Positions 37,293 through 45,272 of a stretch of DNA of 45,272 nucleotides are shown here, piece after piece. The position numbers and the translations under genes are program-made. Where the stretch lies: assembly GCA_026419515.1 (NCBI GenBank), contig JANZZG010000037.1:1-45272 (forward strand). The letters are read 5' to 3'. The notes under the pieces are model-generated. The model was not told the origin of the DNA. It was given only the letters and a program-made list of their open reading frames with translations, and did no database searches. This DNA comes from Methylophilaceae bacterium. GTDB lineage: Bacteria; Pseudomonadota; Gammaproteobacteria; Burkholderiales; Methylophilaceae. The stretch's first letter is position 1, and every line of letters begins with the position of its first letter.

Positions 37293-39868
37293 TGCGAGCG
37301 ACAGGCGTAACCTCGCGGTCGGCCGAATGGCGCGAACGCCTCAAGCACGGACTTGCCCAACTACGCAGTGATTTTGCACGCAAGCCAGAAACCACACGCC
37401 TGTTGCGTCGTCATTGTCAGCTGGTCGATGCCTTGCTGTGCGACATCTGGAAAGCATCGGGGCTCCCCAGCTCGGCTTGTCTGGTCGCGGTGGGTGGCTA
37501 TGGTCGCGGTGAACTGTTCCCGCATTCTGATGTGGACATTCTCATCCTGCTGTCAGAAACGGAAAAAAACCGCCATAAGCCTGAACTGGAAGCCTTGATC
37601 GGCCAGCTTTGGGATATTGGCCTGGCCATCGGCCATAGCGTCCGTACGCCACAGGAGTGCATAGACGAGGCAGCACGGGACGTCACGGTATTGACCAACC
37701 TGCTGGAAGCCCGGCTGCTACGCGGTAATCCAGATCTATACCACACCTTTTCCGTCACCCTGTCGCAAACACTCGATGCGCTCGCCTTCCTGGAGGCCAA
37801 AATAGACGAGCAAACGCGTCGACATGCACGCTTCAATGACACCGCCTACAATCTCGAACCCAATCTCAAGGAAAGTCCGGGTGGCTTGCGTGATCTTCAA
37901 ACCATATTGTGGGTAGCACGTGGAGCTGGTCTGGGAACGGACTGGAATGATTTGGTGCGTAACGGCTTGATGACGCAAGCCGAAGCGCGGCAGATCCGCA
38001 GACAAGAACTATTTTTGCAAAATCTGCGCATTCGGCTGCATTTTCTCGCCAACCGCCGTGAAGACCGTCTGCTGTTCGACCATCAAAGCGCGCTTGCATC
38101 GCAGCTAGGTCTCCATGACGCCAGAAGACGCGCCAGTGAACAGCTGATGCAGCGCTATTATCGCAGTGCCAAGTTGATTGGGCTGATGAATGAAATCTTG
38201 TTGCAGGGGATGCGTGAGCGGCTATGCCCCGCCATCCTTACCAAGCCAGTAAAACTGGGGCATCATTTCGTAGCCCGTGACGGAATGTTGGACATTGCCT
38301 CCCGTAACGTTTTTCTTCGCTACCCCGACACCATTCTGGAATGTTTTCACCTTCTCCAGCGGCACCCGACATTGTCCAGCATGAGTGTGACTACTGTACG
38401 CGCTTTGTGGCAAGCCAGACATCAAATCAACCAGCAGTTTCGCAATGACCCCAGGCAGCGGCGAGCCTTCATGCGATTGTTGCGCCAACCCAGCGGGGTG
38501 ACGCATGCCTTACACCGCATGCATCGTTACGGCATCCTAGGGCGCTACATTCCTGCTTTCGGCCGCATCACGGGACAAATGCAGCATGACCTGTTCCATG
38601 TCTATACGGTGGACGAGCACATTTTGAATGTAGTGCGCAACCTGAGACGTTTCGCAGTTCCAGAACATGCCCATGAATTTCCTTTGTGCAGCCAATTGAT
38701 GGCGCGATTCGAAAGGCCAGAGACCCTCTACCTCGCAGCCCTGTTCCATGACATCGCCAAAGGACGCGGTGGAGATCACTCCACACTGGGCGCAATCGAC
38801 GCCAGAAGGTTCTGCAAGCAGCACGCTTTGTCAGACGAGGATACGGCGTTGGTCAGCTGGCTGGTCGCTCATCATTTATGCATGTCCACCACTGCGCAAC
38901 ACAAGGACATCAGCGACCCCGACGTCGTGGCTTCGTTCGCTCGGCTGGTAGGCGATACACGTCGATTGACGGCACTGTATCTGCTCACCGTTGCCGATAT
39001 CCGTGGCACGAGCCCCCATGTCTGGAATGCATGGAAAAGCCGCCTGCTGGAAGATCTTTATCATGCCACTCGGCGCTGGCTCAATGGCCAGCAGCCCGAC
39101 ACCGCCCAAGAAATTGCACTACGACAAAGCCAAGCCCAGGAAATTCTCGGACGTTATGGGATCTCCCTCCAAGCCGTGCTTCCTTTATGGAAACTACTCG
39201 AAGACGGCTATTTTCTGCGCCAAGATGCGCGGGACATCGCTTGGCAAACACGCTTGCTCATGACGCATGTCGAAACTCACCATCCCATCGTGCGGGCGCG
39301 GTTATCTCCAGCGGGGGATGGCATCCAAGTCATGGTCTATGCATTCGACCGCAGAGATTTGTTCGCCCGTATCTGTGCATTCTTTGAGCGGCTCAATTAT
39401 AGTGTCGTCGAAGCGCGTATCCACACCACCCGTCACGGGTATGCCCTGCACAGCTATTTGGTATTGGATGAGAGTGACCGCTCGGTACGCTATAGTGGGC
39501 TCATCGCCCACATCGAAAAAGAGCTGACGGCACGCCTCGAAACCACGACCCCACCTGCCCTCCCCCTGGAAGGCCGGGTCAGCCGGCGCGTCAAACACTT
39601 TCCAATCACGCCTTCGGTCAGTGTGGAAGCCGACCCCAAAACGCCCTGCCACATCCTGACGCTGACAGCAGGCGACCGGCCAGGACTATTGTCACGCATC
39701 GCCCATGTTTTGCTGGCCCATGGCGCCCGTCTGCACACGGCCCGTATCAATACCCTCGGCAATCGAGCAGAGGATGTCTTCCTGATTTCGGGAGAAAAAT
39801 ATGAACGGCTCCCCCCCGAGACCATACAGGCGATCGAACACGCTGTACTGCAAACGCTACAAGGGTGA
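37292..39868 (+). CDS. glnD: Bifunctional uridylyltransferase/uridylyl-removing enzyme GlnD
   Basis: 858 residues. Sensor of glutamine that uridylylates or deuridylylates PII proteins. The nucleotidyltransferase motif GGYGRGELFPHSDVDILIL starts at residue 68; a central linker domain is followed by the HD hydrolase motif FHDIAKGRGGDHS near residue 485 and two ACT domains beginning near residues 681 (VYAFDRRDLFARICAFF) and 788 (LTAGDRPGLLSRIAHVL). It is coupled to map by TGATG. The last 12 bases overlap the convergent FlhB-like gene. Confidence 0.97.
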   Translation: MRATGVTSRSAEWRERLKHGLAQLRSDFARKPETTRLLRRHCQLVDALLCDIWKASGLPSSACLVAVGGYGRGELFPHSDVDILILLSETEKNRHKPELEALIGQLWDIGLAIGHSVRTPQECIDEAARDVTVLTNLLEARLLRGNPDLYHTFSVTLSQTLDALAFLEAKIDEQTRRHARFNDTAYNLEPNLKESPGGLRDLQTILWVARGAGLGTDWNDLVRNGLMTQAEARQIRRQELFLQNLRIRLHFLANRREDRLLFDHQSALASQLGLHDARRRASEQLMQRYYRSAKLIGLMNEILLQGMRERLCPAILTKPVKLGHHFVARDGMLDIASRNVFLRYPDTILECFHLLQRHPTLSSMSVTTVRALWQARHQINQQFRNDPRQRRAFMRLLRQPSGVTHALHRMHRYGILGRYIPAFGRITGQMQHDLFHVYTVDEHILNVVRNLRRFAVPEHAHEFPLCSQLMARFERPETLYLAALFHDIAKGRGGDHSTLGAIDARRFCKQHALSDEDTALVSWLVAHHLCMSTTAQHKDISDPDVVASFARLVGDTRRLTALYLLTVADIRGTSPHVWNAWKSRLLEDLYHATRRWLNGQQPDTAQEIALRQSQAQEILGRYGISLQAVLPLWKLLEDGYFLRQDARDIAWQTRLLMTHVETHHPIVRARLSPAGDGIQVMVYAFDRRDLFARICAFFERLNYSVVEARIHTTRHGYALHSYLVLDESDRSVRYSGLIAHIEKELTARLETTTPPALPLEGRVSRRVKHFPITPSVSVEADPKTPCHILTLTAGDRPGLLSRIAHVLLAHGARLHTARINTLGNRAEDVFLISGEKYERLPPETIQAIEHAVLQTLQG

Positions 39869-40144
39869 ACCATTTTCGGGTAACCCATGTTCGAGCCGGT
39901 ATAGCCAAGCAAGCAATTCGGCGACTGCGACGTAGAGTTCAGGTGGTATGCGCTGATCCAAATCGACCTGCATCAGAAGTGCCACGAGTTCGGGGGATTC
40001 ATGGACATAGACTCCCGCCTCGCGTGCTTTTTCGATGATGGCCTGTGCCAGCAGGCCACGCCCTTTGGCCGTCACTCGCGGCGCAGCATCGCCGGTCTGG
40101 TAGGCAAGCGCCACCGCCAGTCGACGCGGGTCAGCCCCCACCAT
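39857..40144 (-). CDS. Stand-alone FlhB C-terminal-domain-like protein
   Basis: 95 residues. It matches only the cytoplasmic C-terminal part of FlhB/YscU export switch proteins: LAVALAYQ, APRVTAKGRGLLAQAI, AREAGVYVHESPELVALLMQ and IPPELYVAVAELLAWLYRLE. The self-cleaving NPTH of FlhB, expected just before LAVALAY, is DPRR here, so it cannot auto-cleave and rather resembles the product after cleavage. ATG 40144 is supported by GGAGG just upstream and lies inside the fliK-like 3' end (14-base overlap); a GTG seven codons earlier is less likely. Relatives (YlqH of Bacillus) are next to a FliK-like gene too. Role unproven. Confidence 0.85.
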   Translation of the reverse strand: MVGADPRRLAVALAYQTGDAAPRVTAKGRGLLAQAIIEKAREAGVYVHESPELVALLMQVDLDQRIPPELYVAVAELLAWLYRLEHGLPENGSPL

Positions 40145-41201
40145 GGACCTCCATTCCCTCCACACGCAAGCCAGCCGCCGCCATGGCCTGCCTTAGATTA
40201 TCCAGGGCCTCGCGCAGCAGATTGACCGTGGCATCACGTTCTGCAGCAAAATCAACCCGCACACGGCTTCCTGCCACCACCAGCTGAGCCGTCACGCTTC
40301 CCAAGCTGGGCAGCTCCAAGCGCAGGCGTGTTCGCCAAGGCTTGTCCGCCTCTTCCTGCTGCCCGTGCCGCGCGCCATCTTCTTCGATTTCCCAATGCAT
40401 GTCCTGCCCCGGCCAAACCTGGCCTTGCCACACCATTTGACCACTATCCAACGATTCCAGCTGGCGGAGCACGAGTGGCTGGGCCGATGGATGCACTGGC
40501 AGGGAATCCGACCTCGATGTCTGCTGATGCGAGGGAACCTGCCACTCCGAGGAAGACTCCGACAAGGGTGGTGACGATTGTCCCGTAATCGCAGCCGATA
40601 CTGCCTCCGAAGGGATTTTTCCCTGCGCCTGGATCAAAGGCGACAGTCGTCCCTGAGGCTCTTGCAATAAACTGGGCAAAGTCCGTTCCCCCACTACCCA
40701 TTGCGCCTGATGCGACTCATAGAACAAGCCGCTCCTTGAAATCGCAGCCTGCAAGGCAGCAGCAAAATCAGCCGTATCGAGCGGAGGACCTGGCATGATG
40801 GGCGAGGTCGCTTGCGAAGCGGTGGGAGCGGCCGCGTTGCCACGTTGCATCAGGGCACCGAGGAATTTCGCGGCTTCACTCAAGCTGACACCGCTACCAG
40901 GCGGCAATGTCCGCGCAAGCTCCTGCGTGAGCGCAAAAGTCGGACGAGGCGTATTGGAAAGGAATGTGAGTTCGATCGTCTGCCCAGGCTGAGTATTGCG
41001 CGGCAGGTTCATATCCAGTATCTGGTCCCCCACCTCGACCTGGAAGCGGCCATTGGGCAGACTCGCAATCACATGCGCTGGCAGACGCTGACCCGGAACC
41101 CACTGTGGGGTTTCGATGGGACTGTCCGCGACTTCGATCAGCGGGGGTGCCGAAGTCTTGACCAGAAGTGCCAGCTGGTTCTGGATGTCGTTATGGATCA
41201 T
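40131..41201 (-). CDS. FliK-like flagellar hook-length control family protein
   Basis: 356 residues. The C-terminal ~85 residues match the FliK/Flg_hook domain: RTRLRLELPSLGSVTAQLVV, SRVRVDFAAERDATVNLLRE and LRQAMAAAGLRVEGMEVHG. The N-terminal part has a small beta-rich segment (LPAHVIASLPNGRFQVEVGD) and a long Ser/Gln/Pro-rich, probably disordered middle. True FliK genes usually sit with hook genes; this one is away from them, next to DUF2802 and a FlhB-like gene, so it is better seen as an accessory FliK-like protein. The ATG overlaps the DUF2802 stop (ATGA). Confidence 0.85.
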   Translation of the reverse strand: MIHNDIQNQLALLVKTSAPPLIEVADSPIETPQWVPGQRLPAHVIASLPNGRFQVEVGDQILDMNLPRNTQPGQTIELTFLSNTPRPTFALTQELARTLPPGSGVSLSEAAKFLGALMQRGNAAAPTASQATSPIMPGPPLDTADFAAALQAAISRSGLFYESHQAQWVVGERTLPSLLQEPQGRLSPLIQAQGKIPSEAVSAAITGQSSPPLSESSSEWQVPSHQQTSRSDSLPVHPSAQPLVLRQLESLDSGQMVWQGQVWPGQDMHWEIEEDGARHGQQEEADKPWRTRLRLELPSLGSVTAQLVVAGSRVRVDFAAERDATVNLLREALDNLRQAMAAAGLRVEGMEVHGGG

Positions 41202-41566
41202 CGTTTTTGCATGGCTATGATCAGTTCGGCCTCACCCCGCGAAATACCGCACTGCGCAATCAGCTGATTGGCATCGGCACCTTGCCTGGCGAGCAAAATC
41301 GCGCGATTGTATGGCGTATCGGCATTGTCGTGCTGTTCCGGCAAGGGCAACCGCGCTTCGAGCTTTTCTACCCGCTCGCGTAGTGCCTCAATCTCGCGGC
41401 GAAGTTCCGCCTCTACGCGCTTTTCATGGATCAGCCCCAACCAACGCGGTTTGCGCAACCCACCACTGGCACGCAAGAATAAAAGCATTTCCGCCACATA
41501 TACCGCCAACACGATCGCTGCAAGAAGCAGCAACTCGCGCCAGGTAATGACGATATGCCCGCTCAT
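41198..41566 (-). CDS. DUF2802 family membrane-anchored coiled-coil protein
   Basis: 122 residues. One N-terminal membrane helix (WRELLLLAAIVLAVYVAEML), then a basic segment, a coiled coil (ELRREIEALRERVEKLEARL) and a C-terminal helix-turn-helix-like end (RAILLARQGADANQLIAQCG ... ISRGEAELI). DUF2802 proteins are commonly found beside flagellar genes but lack a defined function. It is coupled to the FliK-like gene by a four-base overlap. Confidence 0.85.
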   Translation of the reverse strand: MSGHIVITWRELLLLAAIVLAVYVAEMLLFLRASGGLRKPRWLGLIHEKRVEAELRREIEALRERVEKLEARLPLPEQHDNADTPYNRAILLARQGADANQLIAQCGISRGEAELIIAMQKR

Positions 41567-41604
41567 GGTACTCGACTCTCACTGGACCGAGTTTCATCCT
41601 AACA

Positions 41605-41820
41605 TCAAGCGTATTCGTCGACTAGATGACCGTCACGGTCCGGTTTTTTCTCGACGTCTCCGTCTCCGCCTTTTTGTCTGGAGAAAGGCGGCTTTCGGTG
41701 CCCTTTAGGCAGATCGGGCAAATGCGGCCTACGCTCGGTCGCCCCTTCCGTGGGGGGCGTGATGACGACACCCGCCACGGGAACATCGGCAGCCTGGTGC
41801 GGTATGCGCATGAAATCCAT
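41605..41820 (-). CDS. Small hypothetical protein, likely first gene of a flagellar operon
   Basis: 71 residues, not recognised. The N-terminus MDFMRIPHQAADVPVAGVV is followed by a hydrophilic, Pro/Lys/Arg/Asp-rich part ending HLVDEYA, like a disordered basic-acidic tail. Support for a real gene is its position: a sigma-28-like promoter ends 32 bases upstream and DUF2802 follows 38 bases after its stop on the same strand. ATG 41820 is preceded by GGGGA eight bases away; GTG 41835 is an alternative. Confidence 0.5.
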   Translation of the reverse strand: MDFMRIPHQAADVPVAGVVITPPTEGATERRPHLPDLPKGHRKPPFSRQKGGDGDVEKKPDRDGHLVDEYA

Positions 41821-41851
41821 GAGGAATTTCCCCACTCGATCGATATCGGAG

Positions 41852-41879
41852 TTAACGGCGCTCCTCGGCCACTACTTTA
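41852..41879 (-). promoter_or_regulatory. Sigma-28 (FliA) type promoter
   Basis: Minus-strand TAAAGTAG (41879-41872), 12 bases, then GCCGTTAA (41859-41852). The E. coli FliA consensus is TAAAGTTT, 11 bases, GCCGATAA; the -10 matches at seven of eight and the -35 at six of eight positions. It overlaps the tilS stop codon and points into the small ORF, DUF2802, FliK-like and FlhB-like genes, all flagella-related. Confidence 0.7.
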
Positions 41880-43217
41880 GTCCCCGGCTTCCTGATGCCA
41901 CCCTATCACGAGCCCCGGTTCTCCATCACGAGCCTCGAACCCGGCCGCACTGCCCATCCTTGGCGCCCAAACCAAGGATTCCTCACAATAGACCAACGGC
42001 ATGATTTCACGTTCCCACGGGGGAATCCCAGCGCGTTGCAACAGCGCTTTCAGGGAGTGGGTGGAGCCAGTGGCTGAGCGAAACTCTTCTCCTCCCTGTC
42101 GTGGCCGCACGCTGATCCTGCCCTGACCCAGGCGCTTTAGCGAAAGGCCTTGTCCCGTGACGCGTTGGAACGAAAGCCAACCACATTCTCCCCACGTCAG
42201 CCGGCTTTCACCACGCCACATGAGACGAGTGGGAACCCTCCCAGGTGCCGGTACGATCCAGGCACGATGACGATAACGCATCAGCCGATAAGGCCCCACC
42301 GCAAAACATACACGTGCATCGACCGCGGCATGAACCAGTTGGCGATGAATCTCCTGCAGGCGACGCGTCGGTAGGGTTTGGTCAGTATGATGCGCGATCC
42401 ACCAGCGTAACAAATTGATGGCACGCGGTATGGAAAGTGACTGCAAGCAGGTCAGGTCAAGTTTCTCATCCTGGACCGCCAGATGCGCATCCATCTGCGC
42501 CATTTCATCCAGGAGTTGGGAGGCTTGCGCTAAATGCGCGGCACTGCGTGCCAGGGTGCGGCTGGCGGCCGGAAAGCGTTTTTCCAGTTCCGGCATGAGC
42601 ACATGACGTAAATAGTTCCGGCCATACATGGGATCGAGATTGCTTTCATCCTCGACCCAGCGCAAACCATGGAAGGTTGCATACTCTTGCAATTGCTTGC
42701 GCGAAAAGCCAAGCAATGGCCGTAGCAGCCACTTGTCCTGGCGGCGGACGGCAGCTGGCATCGCCGCCAATCCCTTCAAGCCGGCACCACGTAACAGCTG
42801 GAGCAGTAACGTTTCGGCTTGATCGTCCTGGTGGTGAGCCAACAGCACGGCATCCCCTGGCTGGGCGAACAATGCTTGATAACGGACACGGCGTGCGGCC
42901 GCTTCCACCCCCAATCCGTCCTGACGAGGAACTACGACGGATATAGCCTGGAAAGGAACATCATATTCGGCACAAACGGCATCGCAAAATGCCGCCCACT
43001 GCGGGGCATGCGGGCTCATTCCGTGATTGACGTGTACGGCGGCCAGCGTGAAGTCGAGCTGGGGGCGCAAAGTCACCAGCAAATGCAGCAGGACACTGGA
43101 ATCCAAACCGCCGCTGAATGCCAGTACGAAATGGCGGCAAGCAGGCAAATATTGTTTGAGAAAGCCCTTGAGATGCGCAACGAGGTCAGCGGGCGGGGGC
43201 TTCCTTGAACTTGCCAT
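41877..43217 (-). CDS. tilS: tRNA(Ile)-lysidine synthase
   Basis: 446 residues. Converts cytidine 34 of tRNA-Ile(CAU) to lysidine so it reads AUA. The PP-loop motif is [54 protein letters not shown] and [20 protein letters not shown] are diagnostic, followed by the C-terminal substrate domains. ATG 43217 lies 32 bases inside the accA 3' end; no Shine-Dalgarno stands out and no nearer Met exists. It is the last gene of dnaE-accA-tilS. Confidence 0.96.
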   Translation of the reverse strand: MASSRKPPPADLVAHLKGFLKQYLPACRHFVLAFSGGLDSSVLLHLLVTLRPQLDFTLAAVHVNHGMSPHAPQWAAFCDAVCAEYDVPFQAISVVVPRQDGLGVEAAARRVRYQALFAQPGDAVLLAHHQDDQAETLLLQLLRGAGLKGLAAMPAAVRRQDKWLLRPLLGFSRKQLQEYATFHGLRWVEDESNLDPMYGRNYLRHVLMPELEKRFPAASRTLARSAAHLAQASQLLDEMAQMDAHLAVQDEKLDLTCLQSLSIPRAINLLRWWIAHHTDQTLPTRRLQEIHRQLVHAAVDARVCFAVGPYRLMRYRHRAWIVPAPGRVPTRLMWRGESRLTWGECGWLSFQRVTGQGLSLKRLGQGRISVRPRQGGEEFRSATGSTHSLKALLQRAGIPPWEREIMPLVYCEESLVWAPRMGSAAGFEARDGEPGLVIGWHQEAGD

Positions 43218-44154
43218 AGCTCATCAGCCGGTCATAACGGGCTTCCAGTAGATTCTGGGTGGACTTGGCCATGAGCATTTGCAATTCGTCTCTCAATGCC
43301 CGACGCAAAGTTTGCATCATCAGTTCGGGATTCCGATGTGCCCCCCCTACCGGCTCGGCGATTACGCGATCGACCAATCCCAAAGTTTTCAGGCGGCTGG
43401 CCGTAATGGCCAGGGACTCCGCGGCTTCGGGCGCCTTGTCGGCACTTTTCCACAAAATGGACGCACAACCTTCGGGAGAGATCACCGAATAAGTCGAATA
43501 CTGCAGCATCATCAAATGATCGACCACGCCCAGCGCCAAGGCCCCTCCCGAACCGCCCTCGCCTATGATGATACCGATGATGGGGACTTTGAGTTCCGCC
43601 ATGACATACAGGTTACGTGCGATTGCTTCGCTTTGTCCACGCTCTTCGGCCCCGATGCCGGGGTAGGCGCCCGGAGTATCGATCAGGGTAATGATCGGTA
43701 ACTGGAATTTTTCCGCCAGGCGGTATAGGCGTAATGCCTTGCGGTAGCCTTCCGGGCGCGGCATGCCGAAGTTGCGGTAGATTTTCTCTTTGGTATCCCG
43801 CCCTTTCTGATGGCCTATCACCATCACCGGCTGCCCTTCGAAGCGCGCCAGCCCTCCGATGATGGCAGGATCGTCGGCAAACGCACGATCCCCGTGCAGT
43901 TCCTCGAAATCGGTAAACATGCCATGGATGTAATCCAAAGCGTAAGGCCGCTGGGGGTGACGCGATACCTGCGCGATCTGCCAGGCGTTCAACTTGGCAT
44001 AGATGTCTTTGGTCAATGCCTGGCTTTTGGCGGTAAGACGCTCGATTTCCTCGGAAATGTCCACTGCGGAGTCGTCCTGCACATAACGCAACTCCTCGAT
44101 TTTGGCCTCGAGTTCCGCAATGGGTTGCTCGAAATCCAGAAAACTCGTTTTCAT
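43186..44154 (-). CDS. accA: Acetyl-CoA carboxylase carboxyltransferase subunit alpha
   Basis: 322 residues, normal length. With AccD it transfers CO2 from biotin to acetyl-CoA to make malonyl-Co[20 protein letters not shown], the [20 protein letters not shown] segment, [37 protein letters not shown] and [13 protein letters not shown] are diagnostic. It lies 82 bases after dnaE; the 3' end overlaps tilS. Confidence 0.98.
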   Translation of the reverse strand: MKTSFLDFEQPIAELEAKIEELRYVQDDSAVDISEEIERLTAKSQALTKDIYAKLNAWQIAQVSRHPQRPYALDYIHGMFTDFEELHGDRAFADDPAIIGGLARFEGQPVMVIGHQKGRDTKEKIYRNFGMPRPEGYRKALRLYRLAEKFQLPIITLIDTPGAYPGIGAEERGQSEAIARNLYVMAELKVPIIGIIIGEGGSGGALALGVVDHLMMLQYSTYSVISPEGCASILWKSADKAPEAAESLAITASRLKTLGLVDRVIAEPVGGAHRNPELMMQTLRRALRDELQMLMAKSTQNLLEARYDRLMSYGKFKEAPAR

Positions 44155-44236
44155 TGGTCTAGCAAAGTGTCATGAAGCGGGCCGTCGTCCACGGTGCGAA
44201 ATCGCCCACGAGAGCTCACGCACGCATCGCGACGTA

Positions 44237-45272
44237 TCAATGATACAGGATTTTCACGTTTTCTTCGCTCAGCCAGTCACGCAATTCCATCAATAGTTCT
44301 TCTTTGAGATCGACACACCAGTCGTCTCCCAGAGCGATTTCACAACGGGCCGATACATTACGATATTCCAATACGACAGGACACGCATTTCGACGCAGAT
44401 AAGGGGTCAGTAACGCGCGTAACCGGGCCGCATTCGCCTGACCATTGCAGAACAACTTGAGCGCGCGGGCATGGGCAGTACGCGCACCTGCGATGTCGAA
44501 CACCTTACGCGCACTCACACGCAATCCTCCCGTGTAATCGTCGTTACTGACCTTACCTTCCACCACCAGGACTTGATCCTCTTTGAGCAAACTCTGCTGA
44601 GAAGACCATACTTCGTGGCCCATCGCCACCTCGACTTGCGCCGTACCATCATCGAGCGTGACGAAAATCATTTTGCCACGAACCGTGATTTTGCTGCGCA
44701 CCGCCACTATCACCCCCGCCAACAGTTGCGGCTGATCACTCGGAGCCAGGGTGGCGAGTTCGGTGTGCACGAAGCTGGAAATCTCCCTTTTGTAGGCAGC
44801 GAACGGATGGCCACTGAAATAAAACCCAAGTGCCGCCTTTTCTTGCGCCAATTTATCCCGCTCCGACCAAGGCGCCACACGCGGCATTACCTGCCGAGGA
44901 ACGTCATGCACCTCCCCAAACAAGCTATCCTGCCGATCCACGTCCTGTCCGGCTGCTTCCATGGCGATTCCCACCGTGGCCAGTACGGCTGCGCGATTGG
45001 TATCCACGCTATCGAAGGCACCGGCACGCACCAAAGATTCGATCACACGTCGGTTTACCTTGCGTAAATCGATGCGACGACAAAAATCGAACAGATCGGT
45101 GAACGGCCCCCCCTGCTCGCGGGCAGCCATGATCACTTCGATCGCTGCCCAACCCGTGCCCTTGATTGCGCCCAGTCCATAAAGAATCCTGCGTTCATCG
45201 AGGGGAGTGAAACGGAAATCACTGCGGTTGATGTCGGGGGGCAATACTTGGATGCCATTCGCCAGGCAGTCT
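44237..45272 (-). CDS. dnaE: DNA polymerase III subunit alpha, C-terminal part (5' end outside window)
   Basis: About 345 C-terminal residues of the replicative polymerase. The frame runs to the window edge and begins DCLANGIQVLPPDINRSDFR. The helix-hairpin-helix part (YGLGAIKGTGWAAIEVI, LRKVNRRVIESLVRAGAFDS), the linker with ALGFYFSGHPFAAYKREI, the OB-fold (GVIVAVRSKITVRGKMIFVT) and the C-terminal tau-binding region are all present. It heads dnaE-accA-tilS. The catalytic palm domain lies outside the window. Confidence 0.97.
   Translation of the reverse strand, partial: DCLANGIQVLPPDINRSDFRFTPLDERRILYGLGAIKGTGWAAIEVIMAAREQGGPFTDLFDFCRRIDLRKVNRRVIESLVRAGAFDSVDTNRAAVLATVGIAMEAAGQDVDRQDSLFGEVHDVPRQVMPRVAPWSERDKLAQEKAALGFYFSGHPFAAYKREISSFVHTELATLAPSDQPQLLAGVIVAVRSKITVRGKMIFVTLDDGTAQVEVAMGHEVWSSQQSLLKEDQVLVVEGKVSNDDYTGGLRVSARKVFDIAGARTAHARALKLFCNGQANAARLRALLTPYLRRNACPVVLEYRNVSARCEIALGDDWCVDLKEELLMELRDWLSEENVKILYH

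Noticed and set aside
1..45272. Mobile elements, prophage, CRISPR, tRNA or rRNA genes
   Set aside because: No transposase, integrase, repeat-spacer array, cloverleaf or rRNA sequence was recognised; the window is conserved housekeeping and motility content throughout.

Overview
The window is a chromosomal segment of a Gram-negative, flagellated proteobacterium, most likely a betaproteobacterium. The evidence is gene order and family content: rpsF-priB-rpsR-rplI, the long cluster rpsB-tsf-pyrH-frr-uppS-cdsA-dxr-rseP-bamA-skp-lpxD-fabZ-lpxA-lpxB-rnhB, map-glnD facing rpsB, and dnaE-accA-tilS. Genus cannot be fixed from sequence reading alone. Both window edges cut genes: groEL at the left, dnaE at the right. 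Coding density is very high, many neighbours overlap by 1-8 bases, and no tRNA, rRNA, IS element, prophage or CRISPR array was seen.

Layout. 1-3540: 3' end of groEL, a hairpin terminator, an Hsp20 chaperone gene, then the opposite-strand pair dnaB-alr. 3546-6784: gnd with its own promoter sits between dnaB and the rpsF-priB-rpsR-rplI operon, and a symmetric hairpin ends both gnd and rplI. 6881-12132: a SPOR-domain envelope protein, the zwf-crcB-DUF190 operon, divergent glgA, and orn. 12185-16057: a tightly packed operon of M48 membrane protease, small c-type cytochrome, hemerythrin-like protein, rsgA and a histone-deacetylase-family hydrolase. 16136-20138: a Gfo/Idh oxidoreductase, a Prx5-type peroxiredoxin, a GYF-like/pentapeptide-repeat membrane protein and an HDOD signalling protein. 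20199-22157: motA-motB. 22365-36329: fifteen same-strand genes for translation, UMP kinase, isoprenoid and phospholipid precursors, outer-membrane assembly and lipid A. 36501-39868: map-glnD. 39857-41820: a small flagella-linked operon (short ORF, DUF2802, FliK-like, FlhB C-terminal-like). 41877-45272: dnaE-accA-tilS.

How the genes work together. zwf and gnd supply two of the three oxidative pentose phosphate steps; zwf is divergent from glgA, which sends glucose units to glycogen. The large cluster joins ribosome assembly and recycling to envelope biogenesis: undecaprenyl-PP, CDP-diacylglycerol, DXP pathway, BamA, Skp, and Lpx enzymes with FabZ. motAB, the HDOD protein and the FliK/FlhB-like operon point to swimming motility.

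The observations most worth a second look are: a sigma-28-like promoter at the end of tilS that would start an accessory flagellar operon, whose last gene is a stand-alone FlhB C-domain with NPTH replaced by DPRR; a near-consensus IscR type 1-like site between the Gfo/Idh gene and the peroxiredoxin; an extended -10 element five bases from the dnaB start codon, implying a leaderless dnaB-alr mRNA; a natural six-histidine run fused to the HEXXH motif of the M48 protease; and a coupled cytochrome/hemerythrin pair in which the mature cytochrome has no methionine. I saw no clearly new large system. All functions are inferred by reading the translated sequences; no database search was run.
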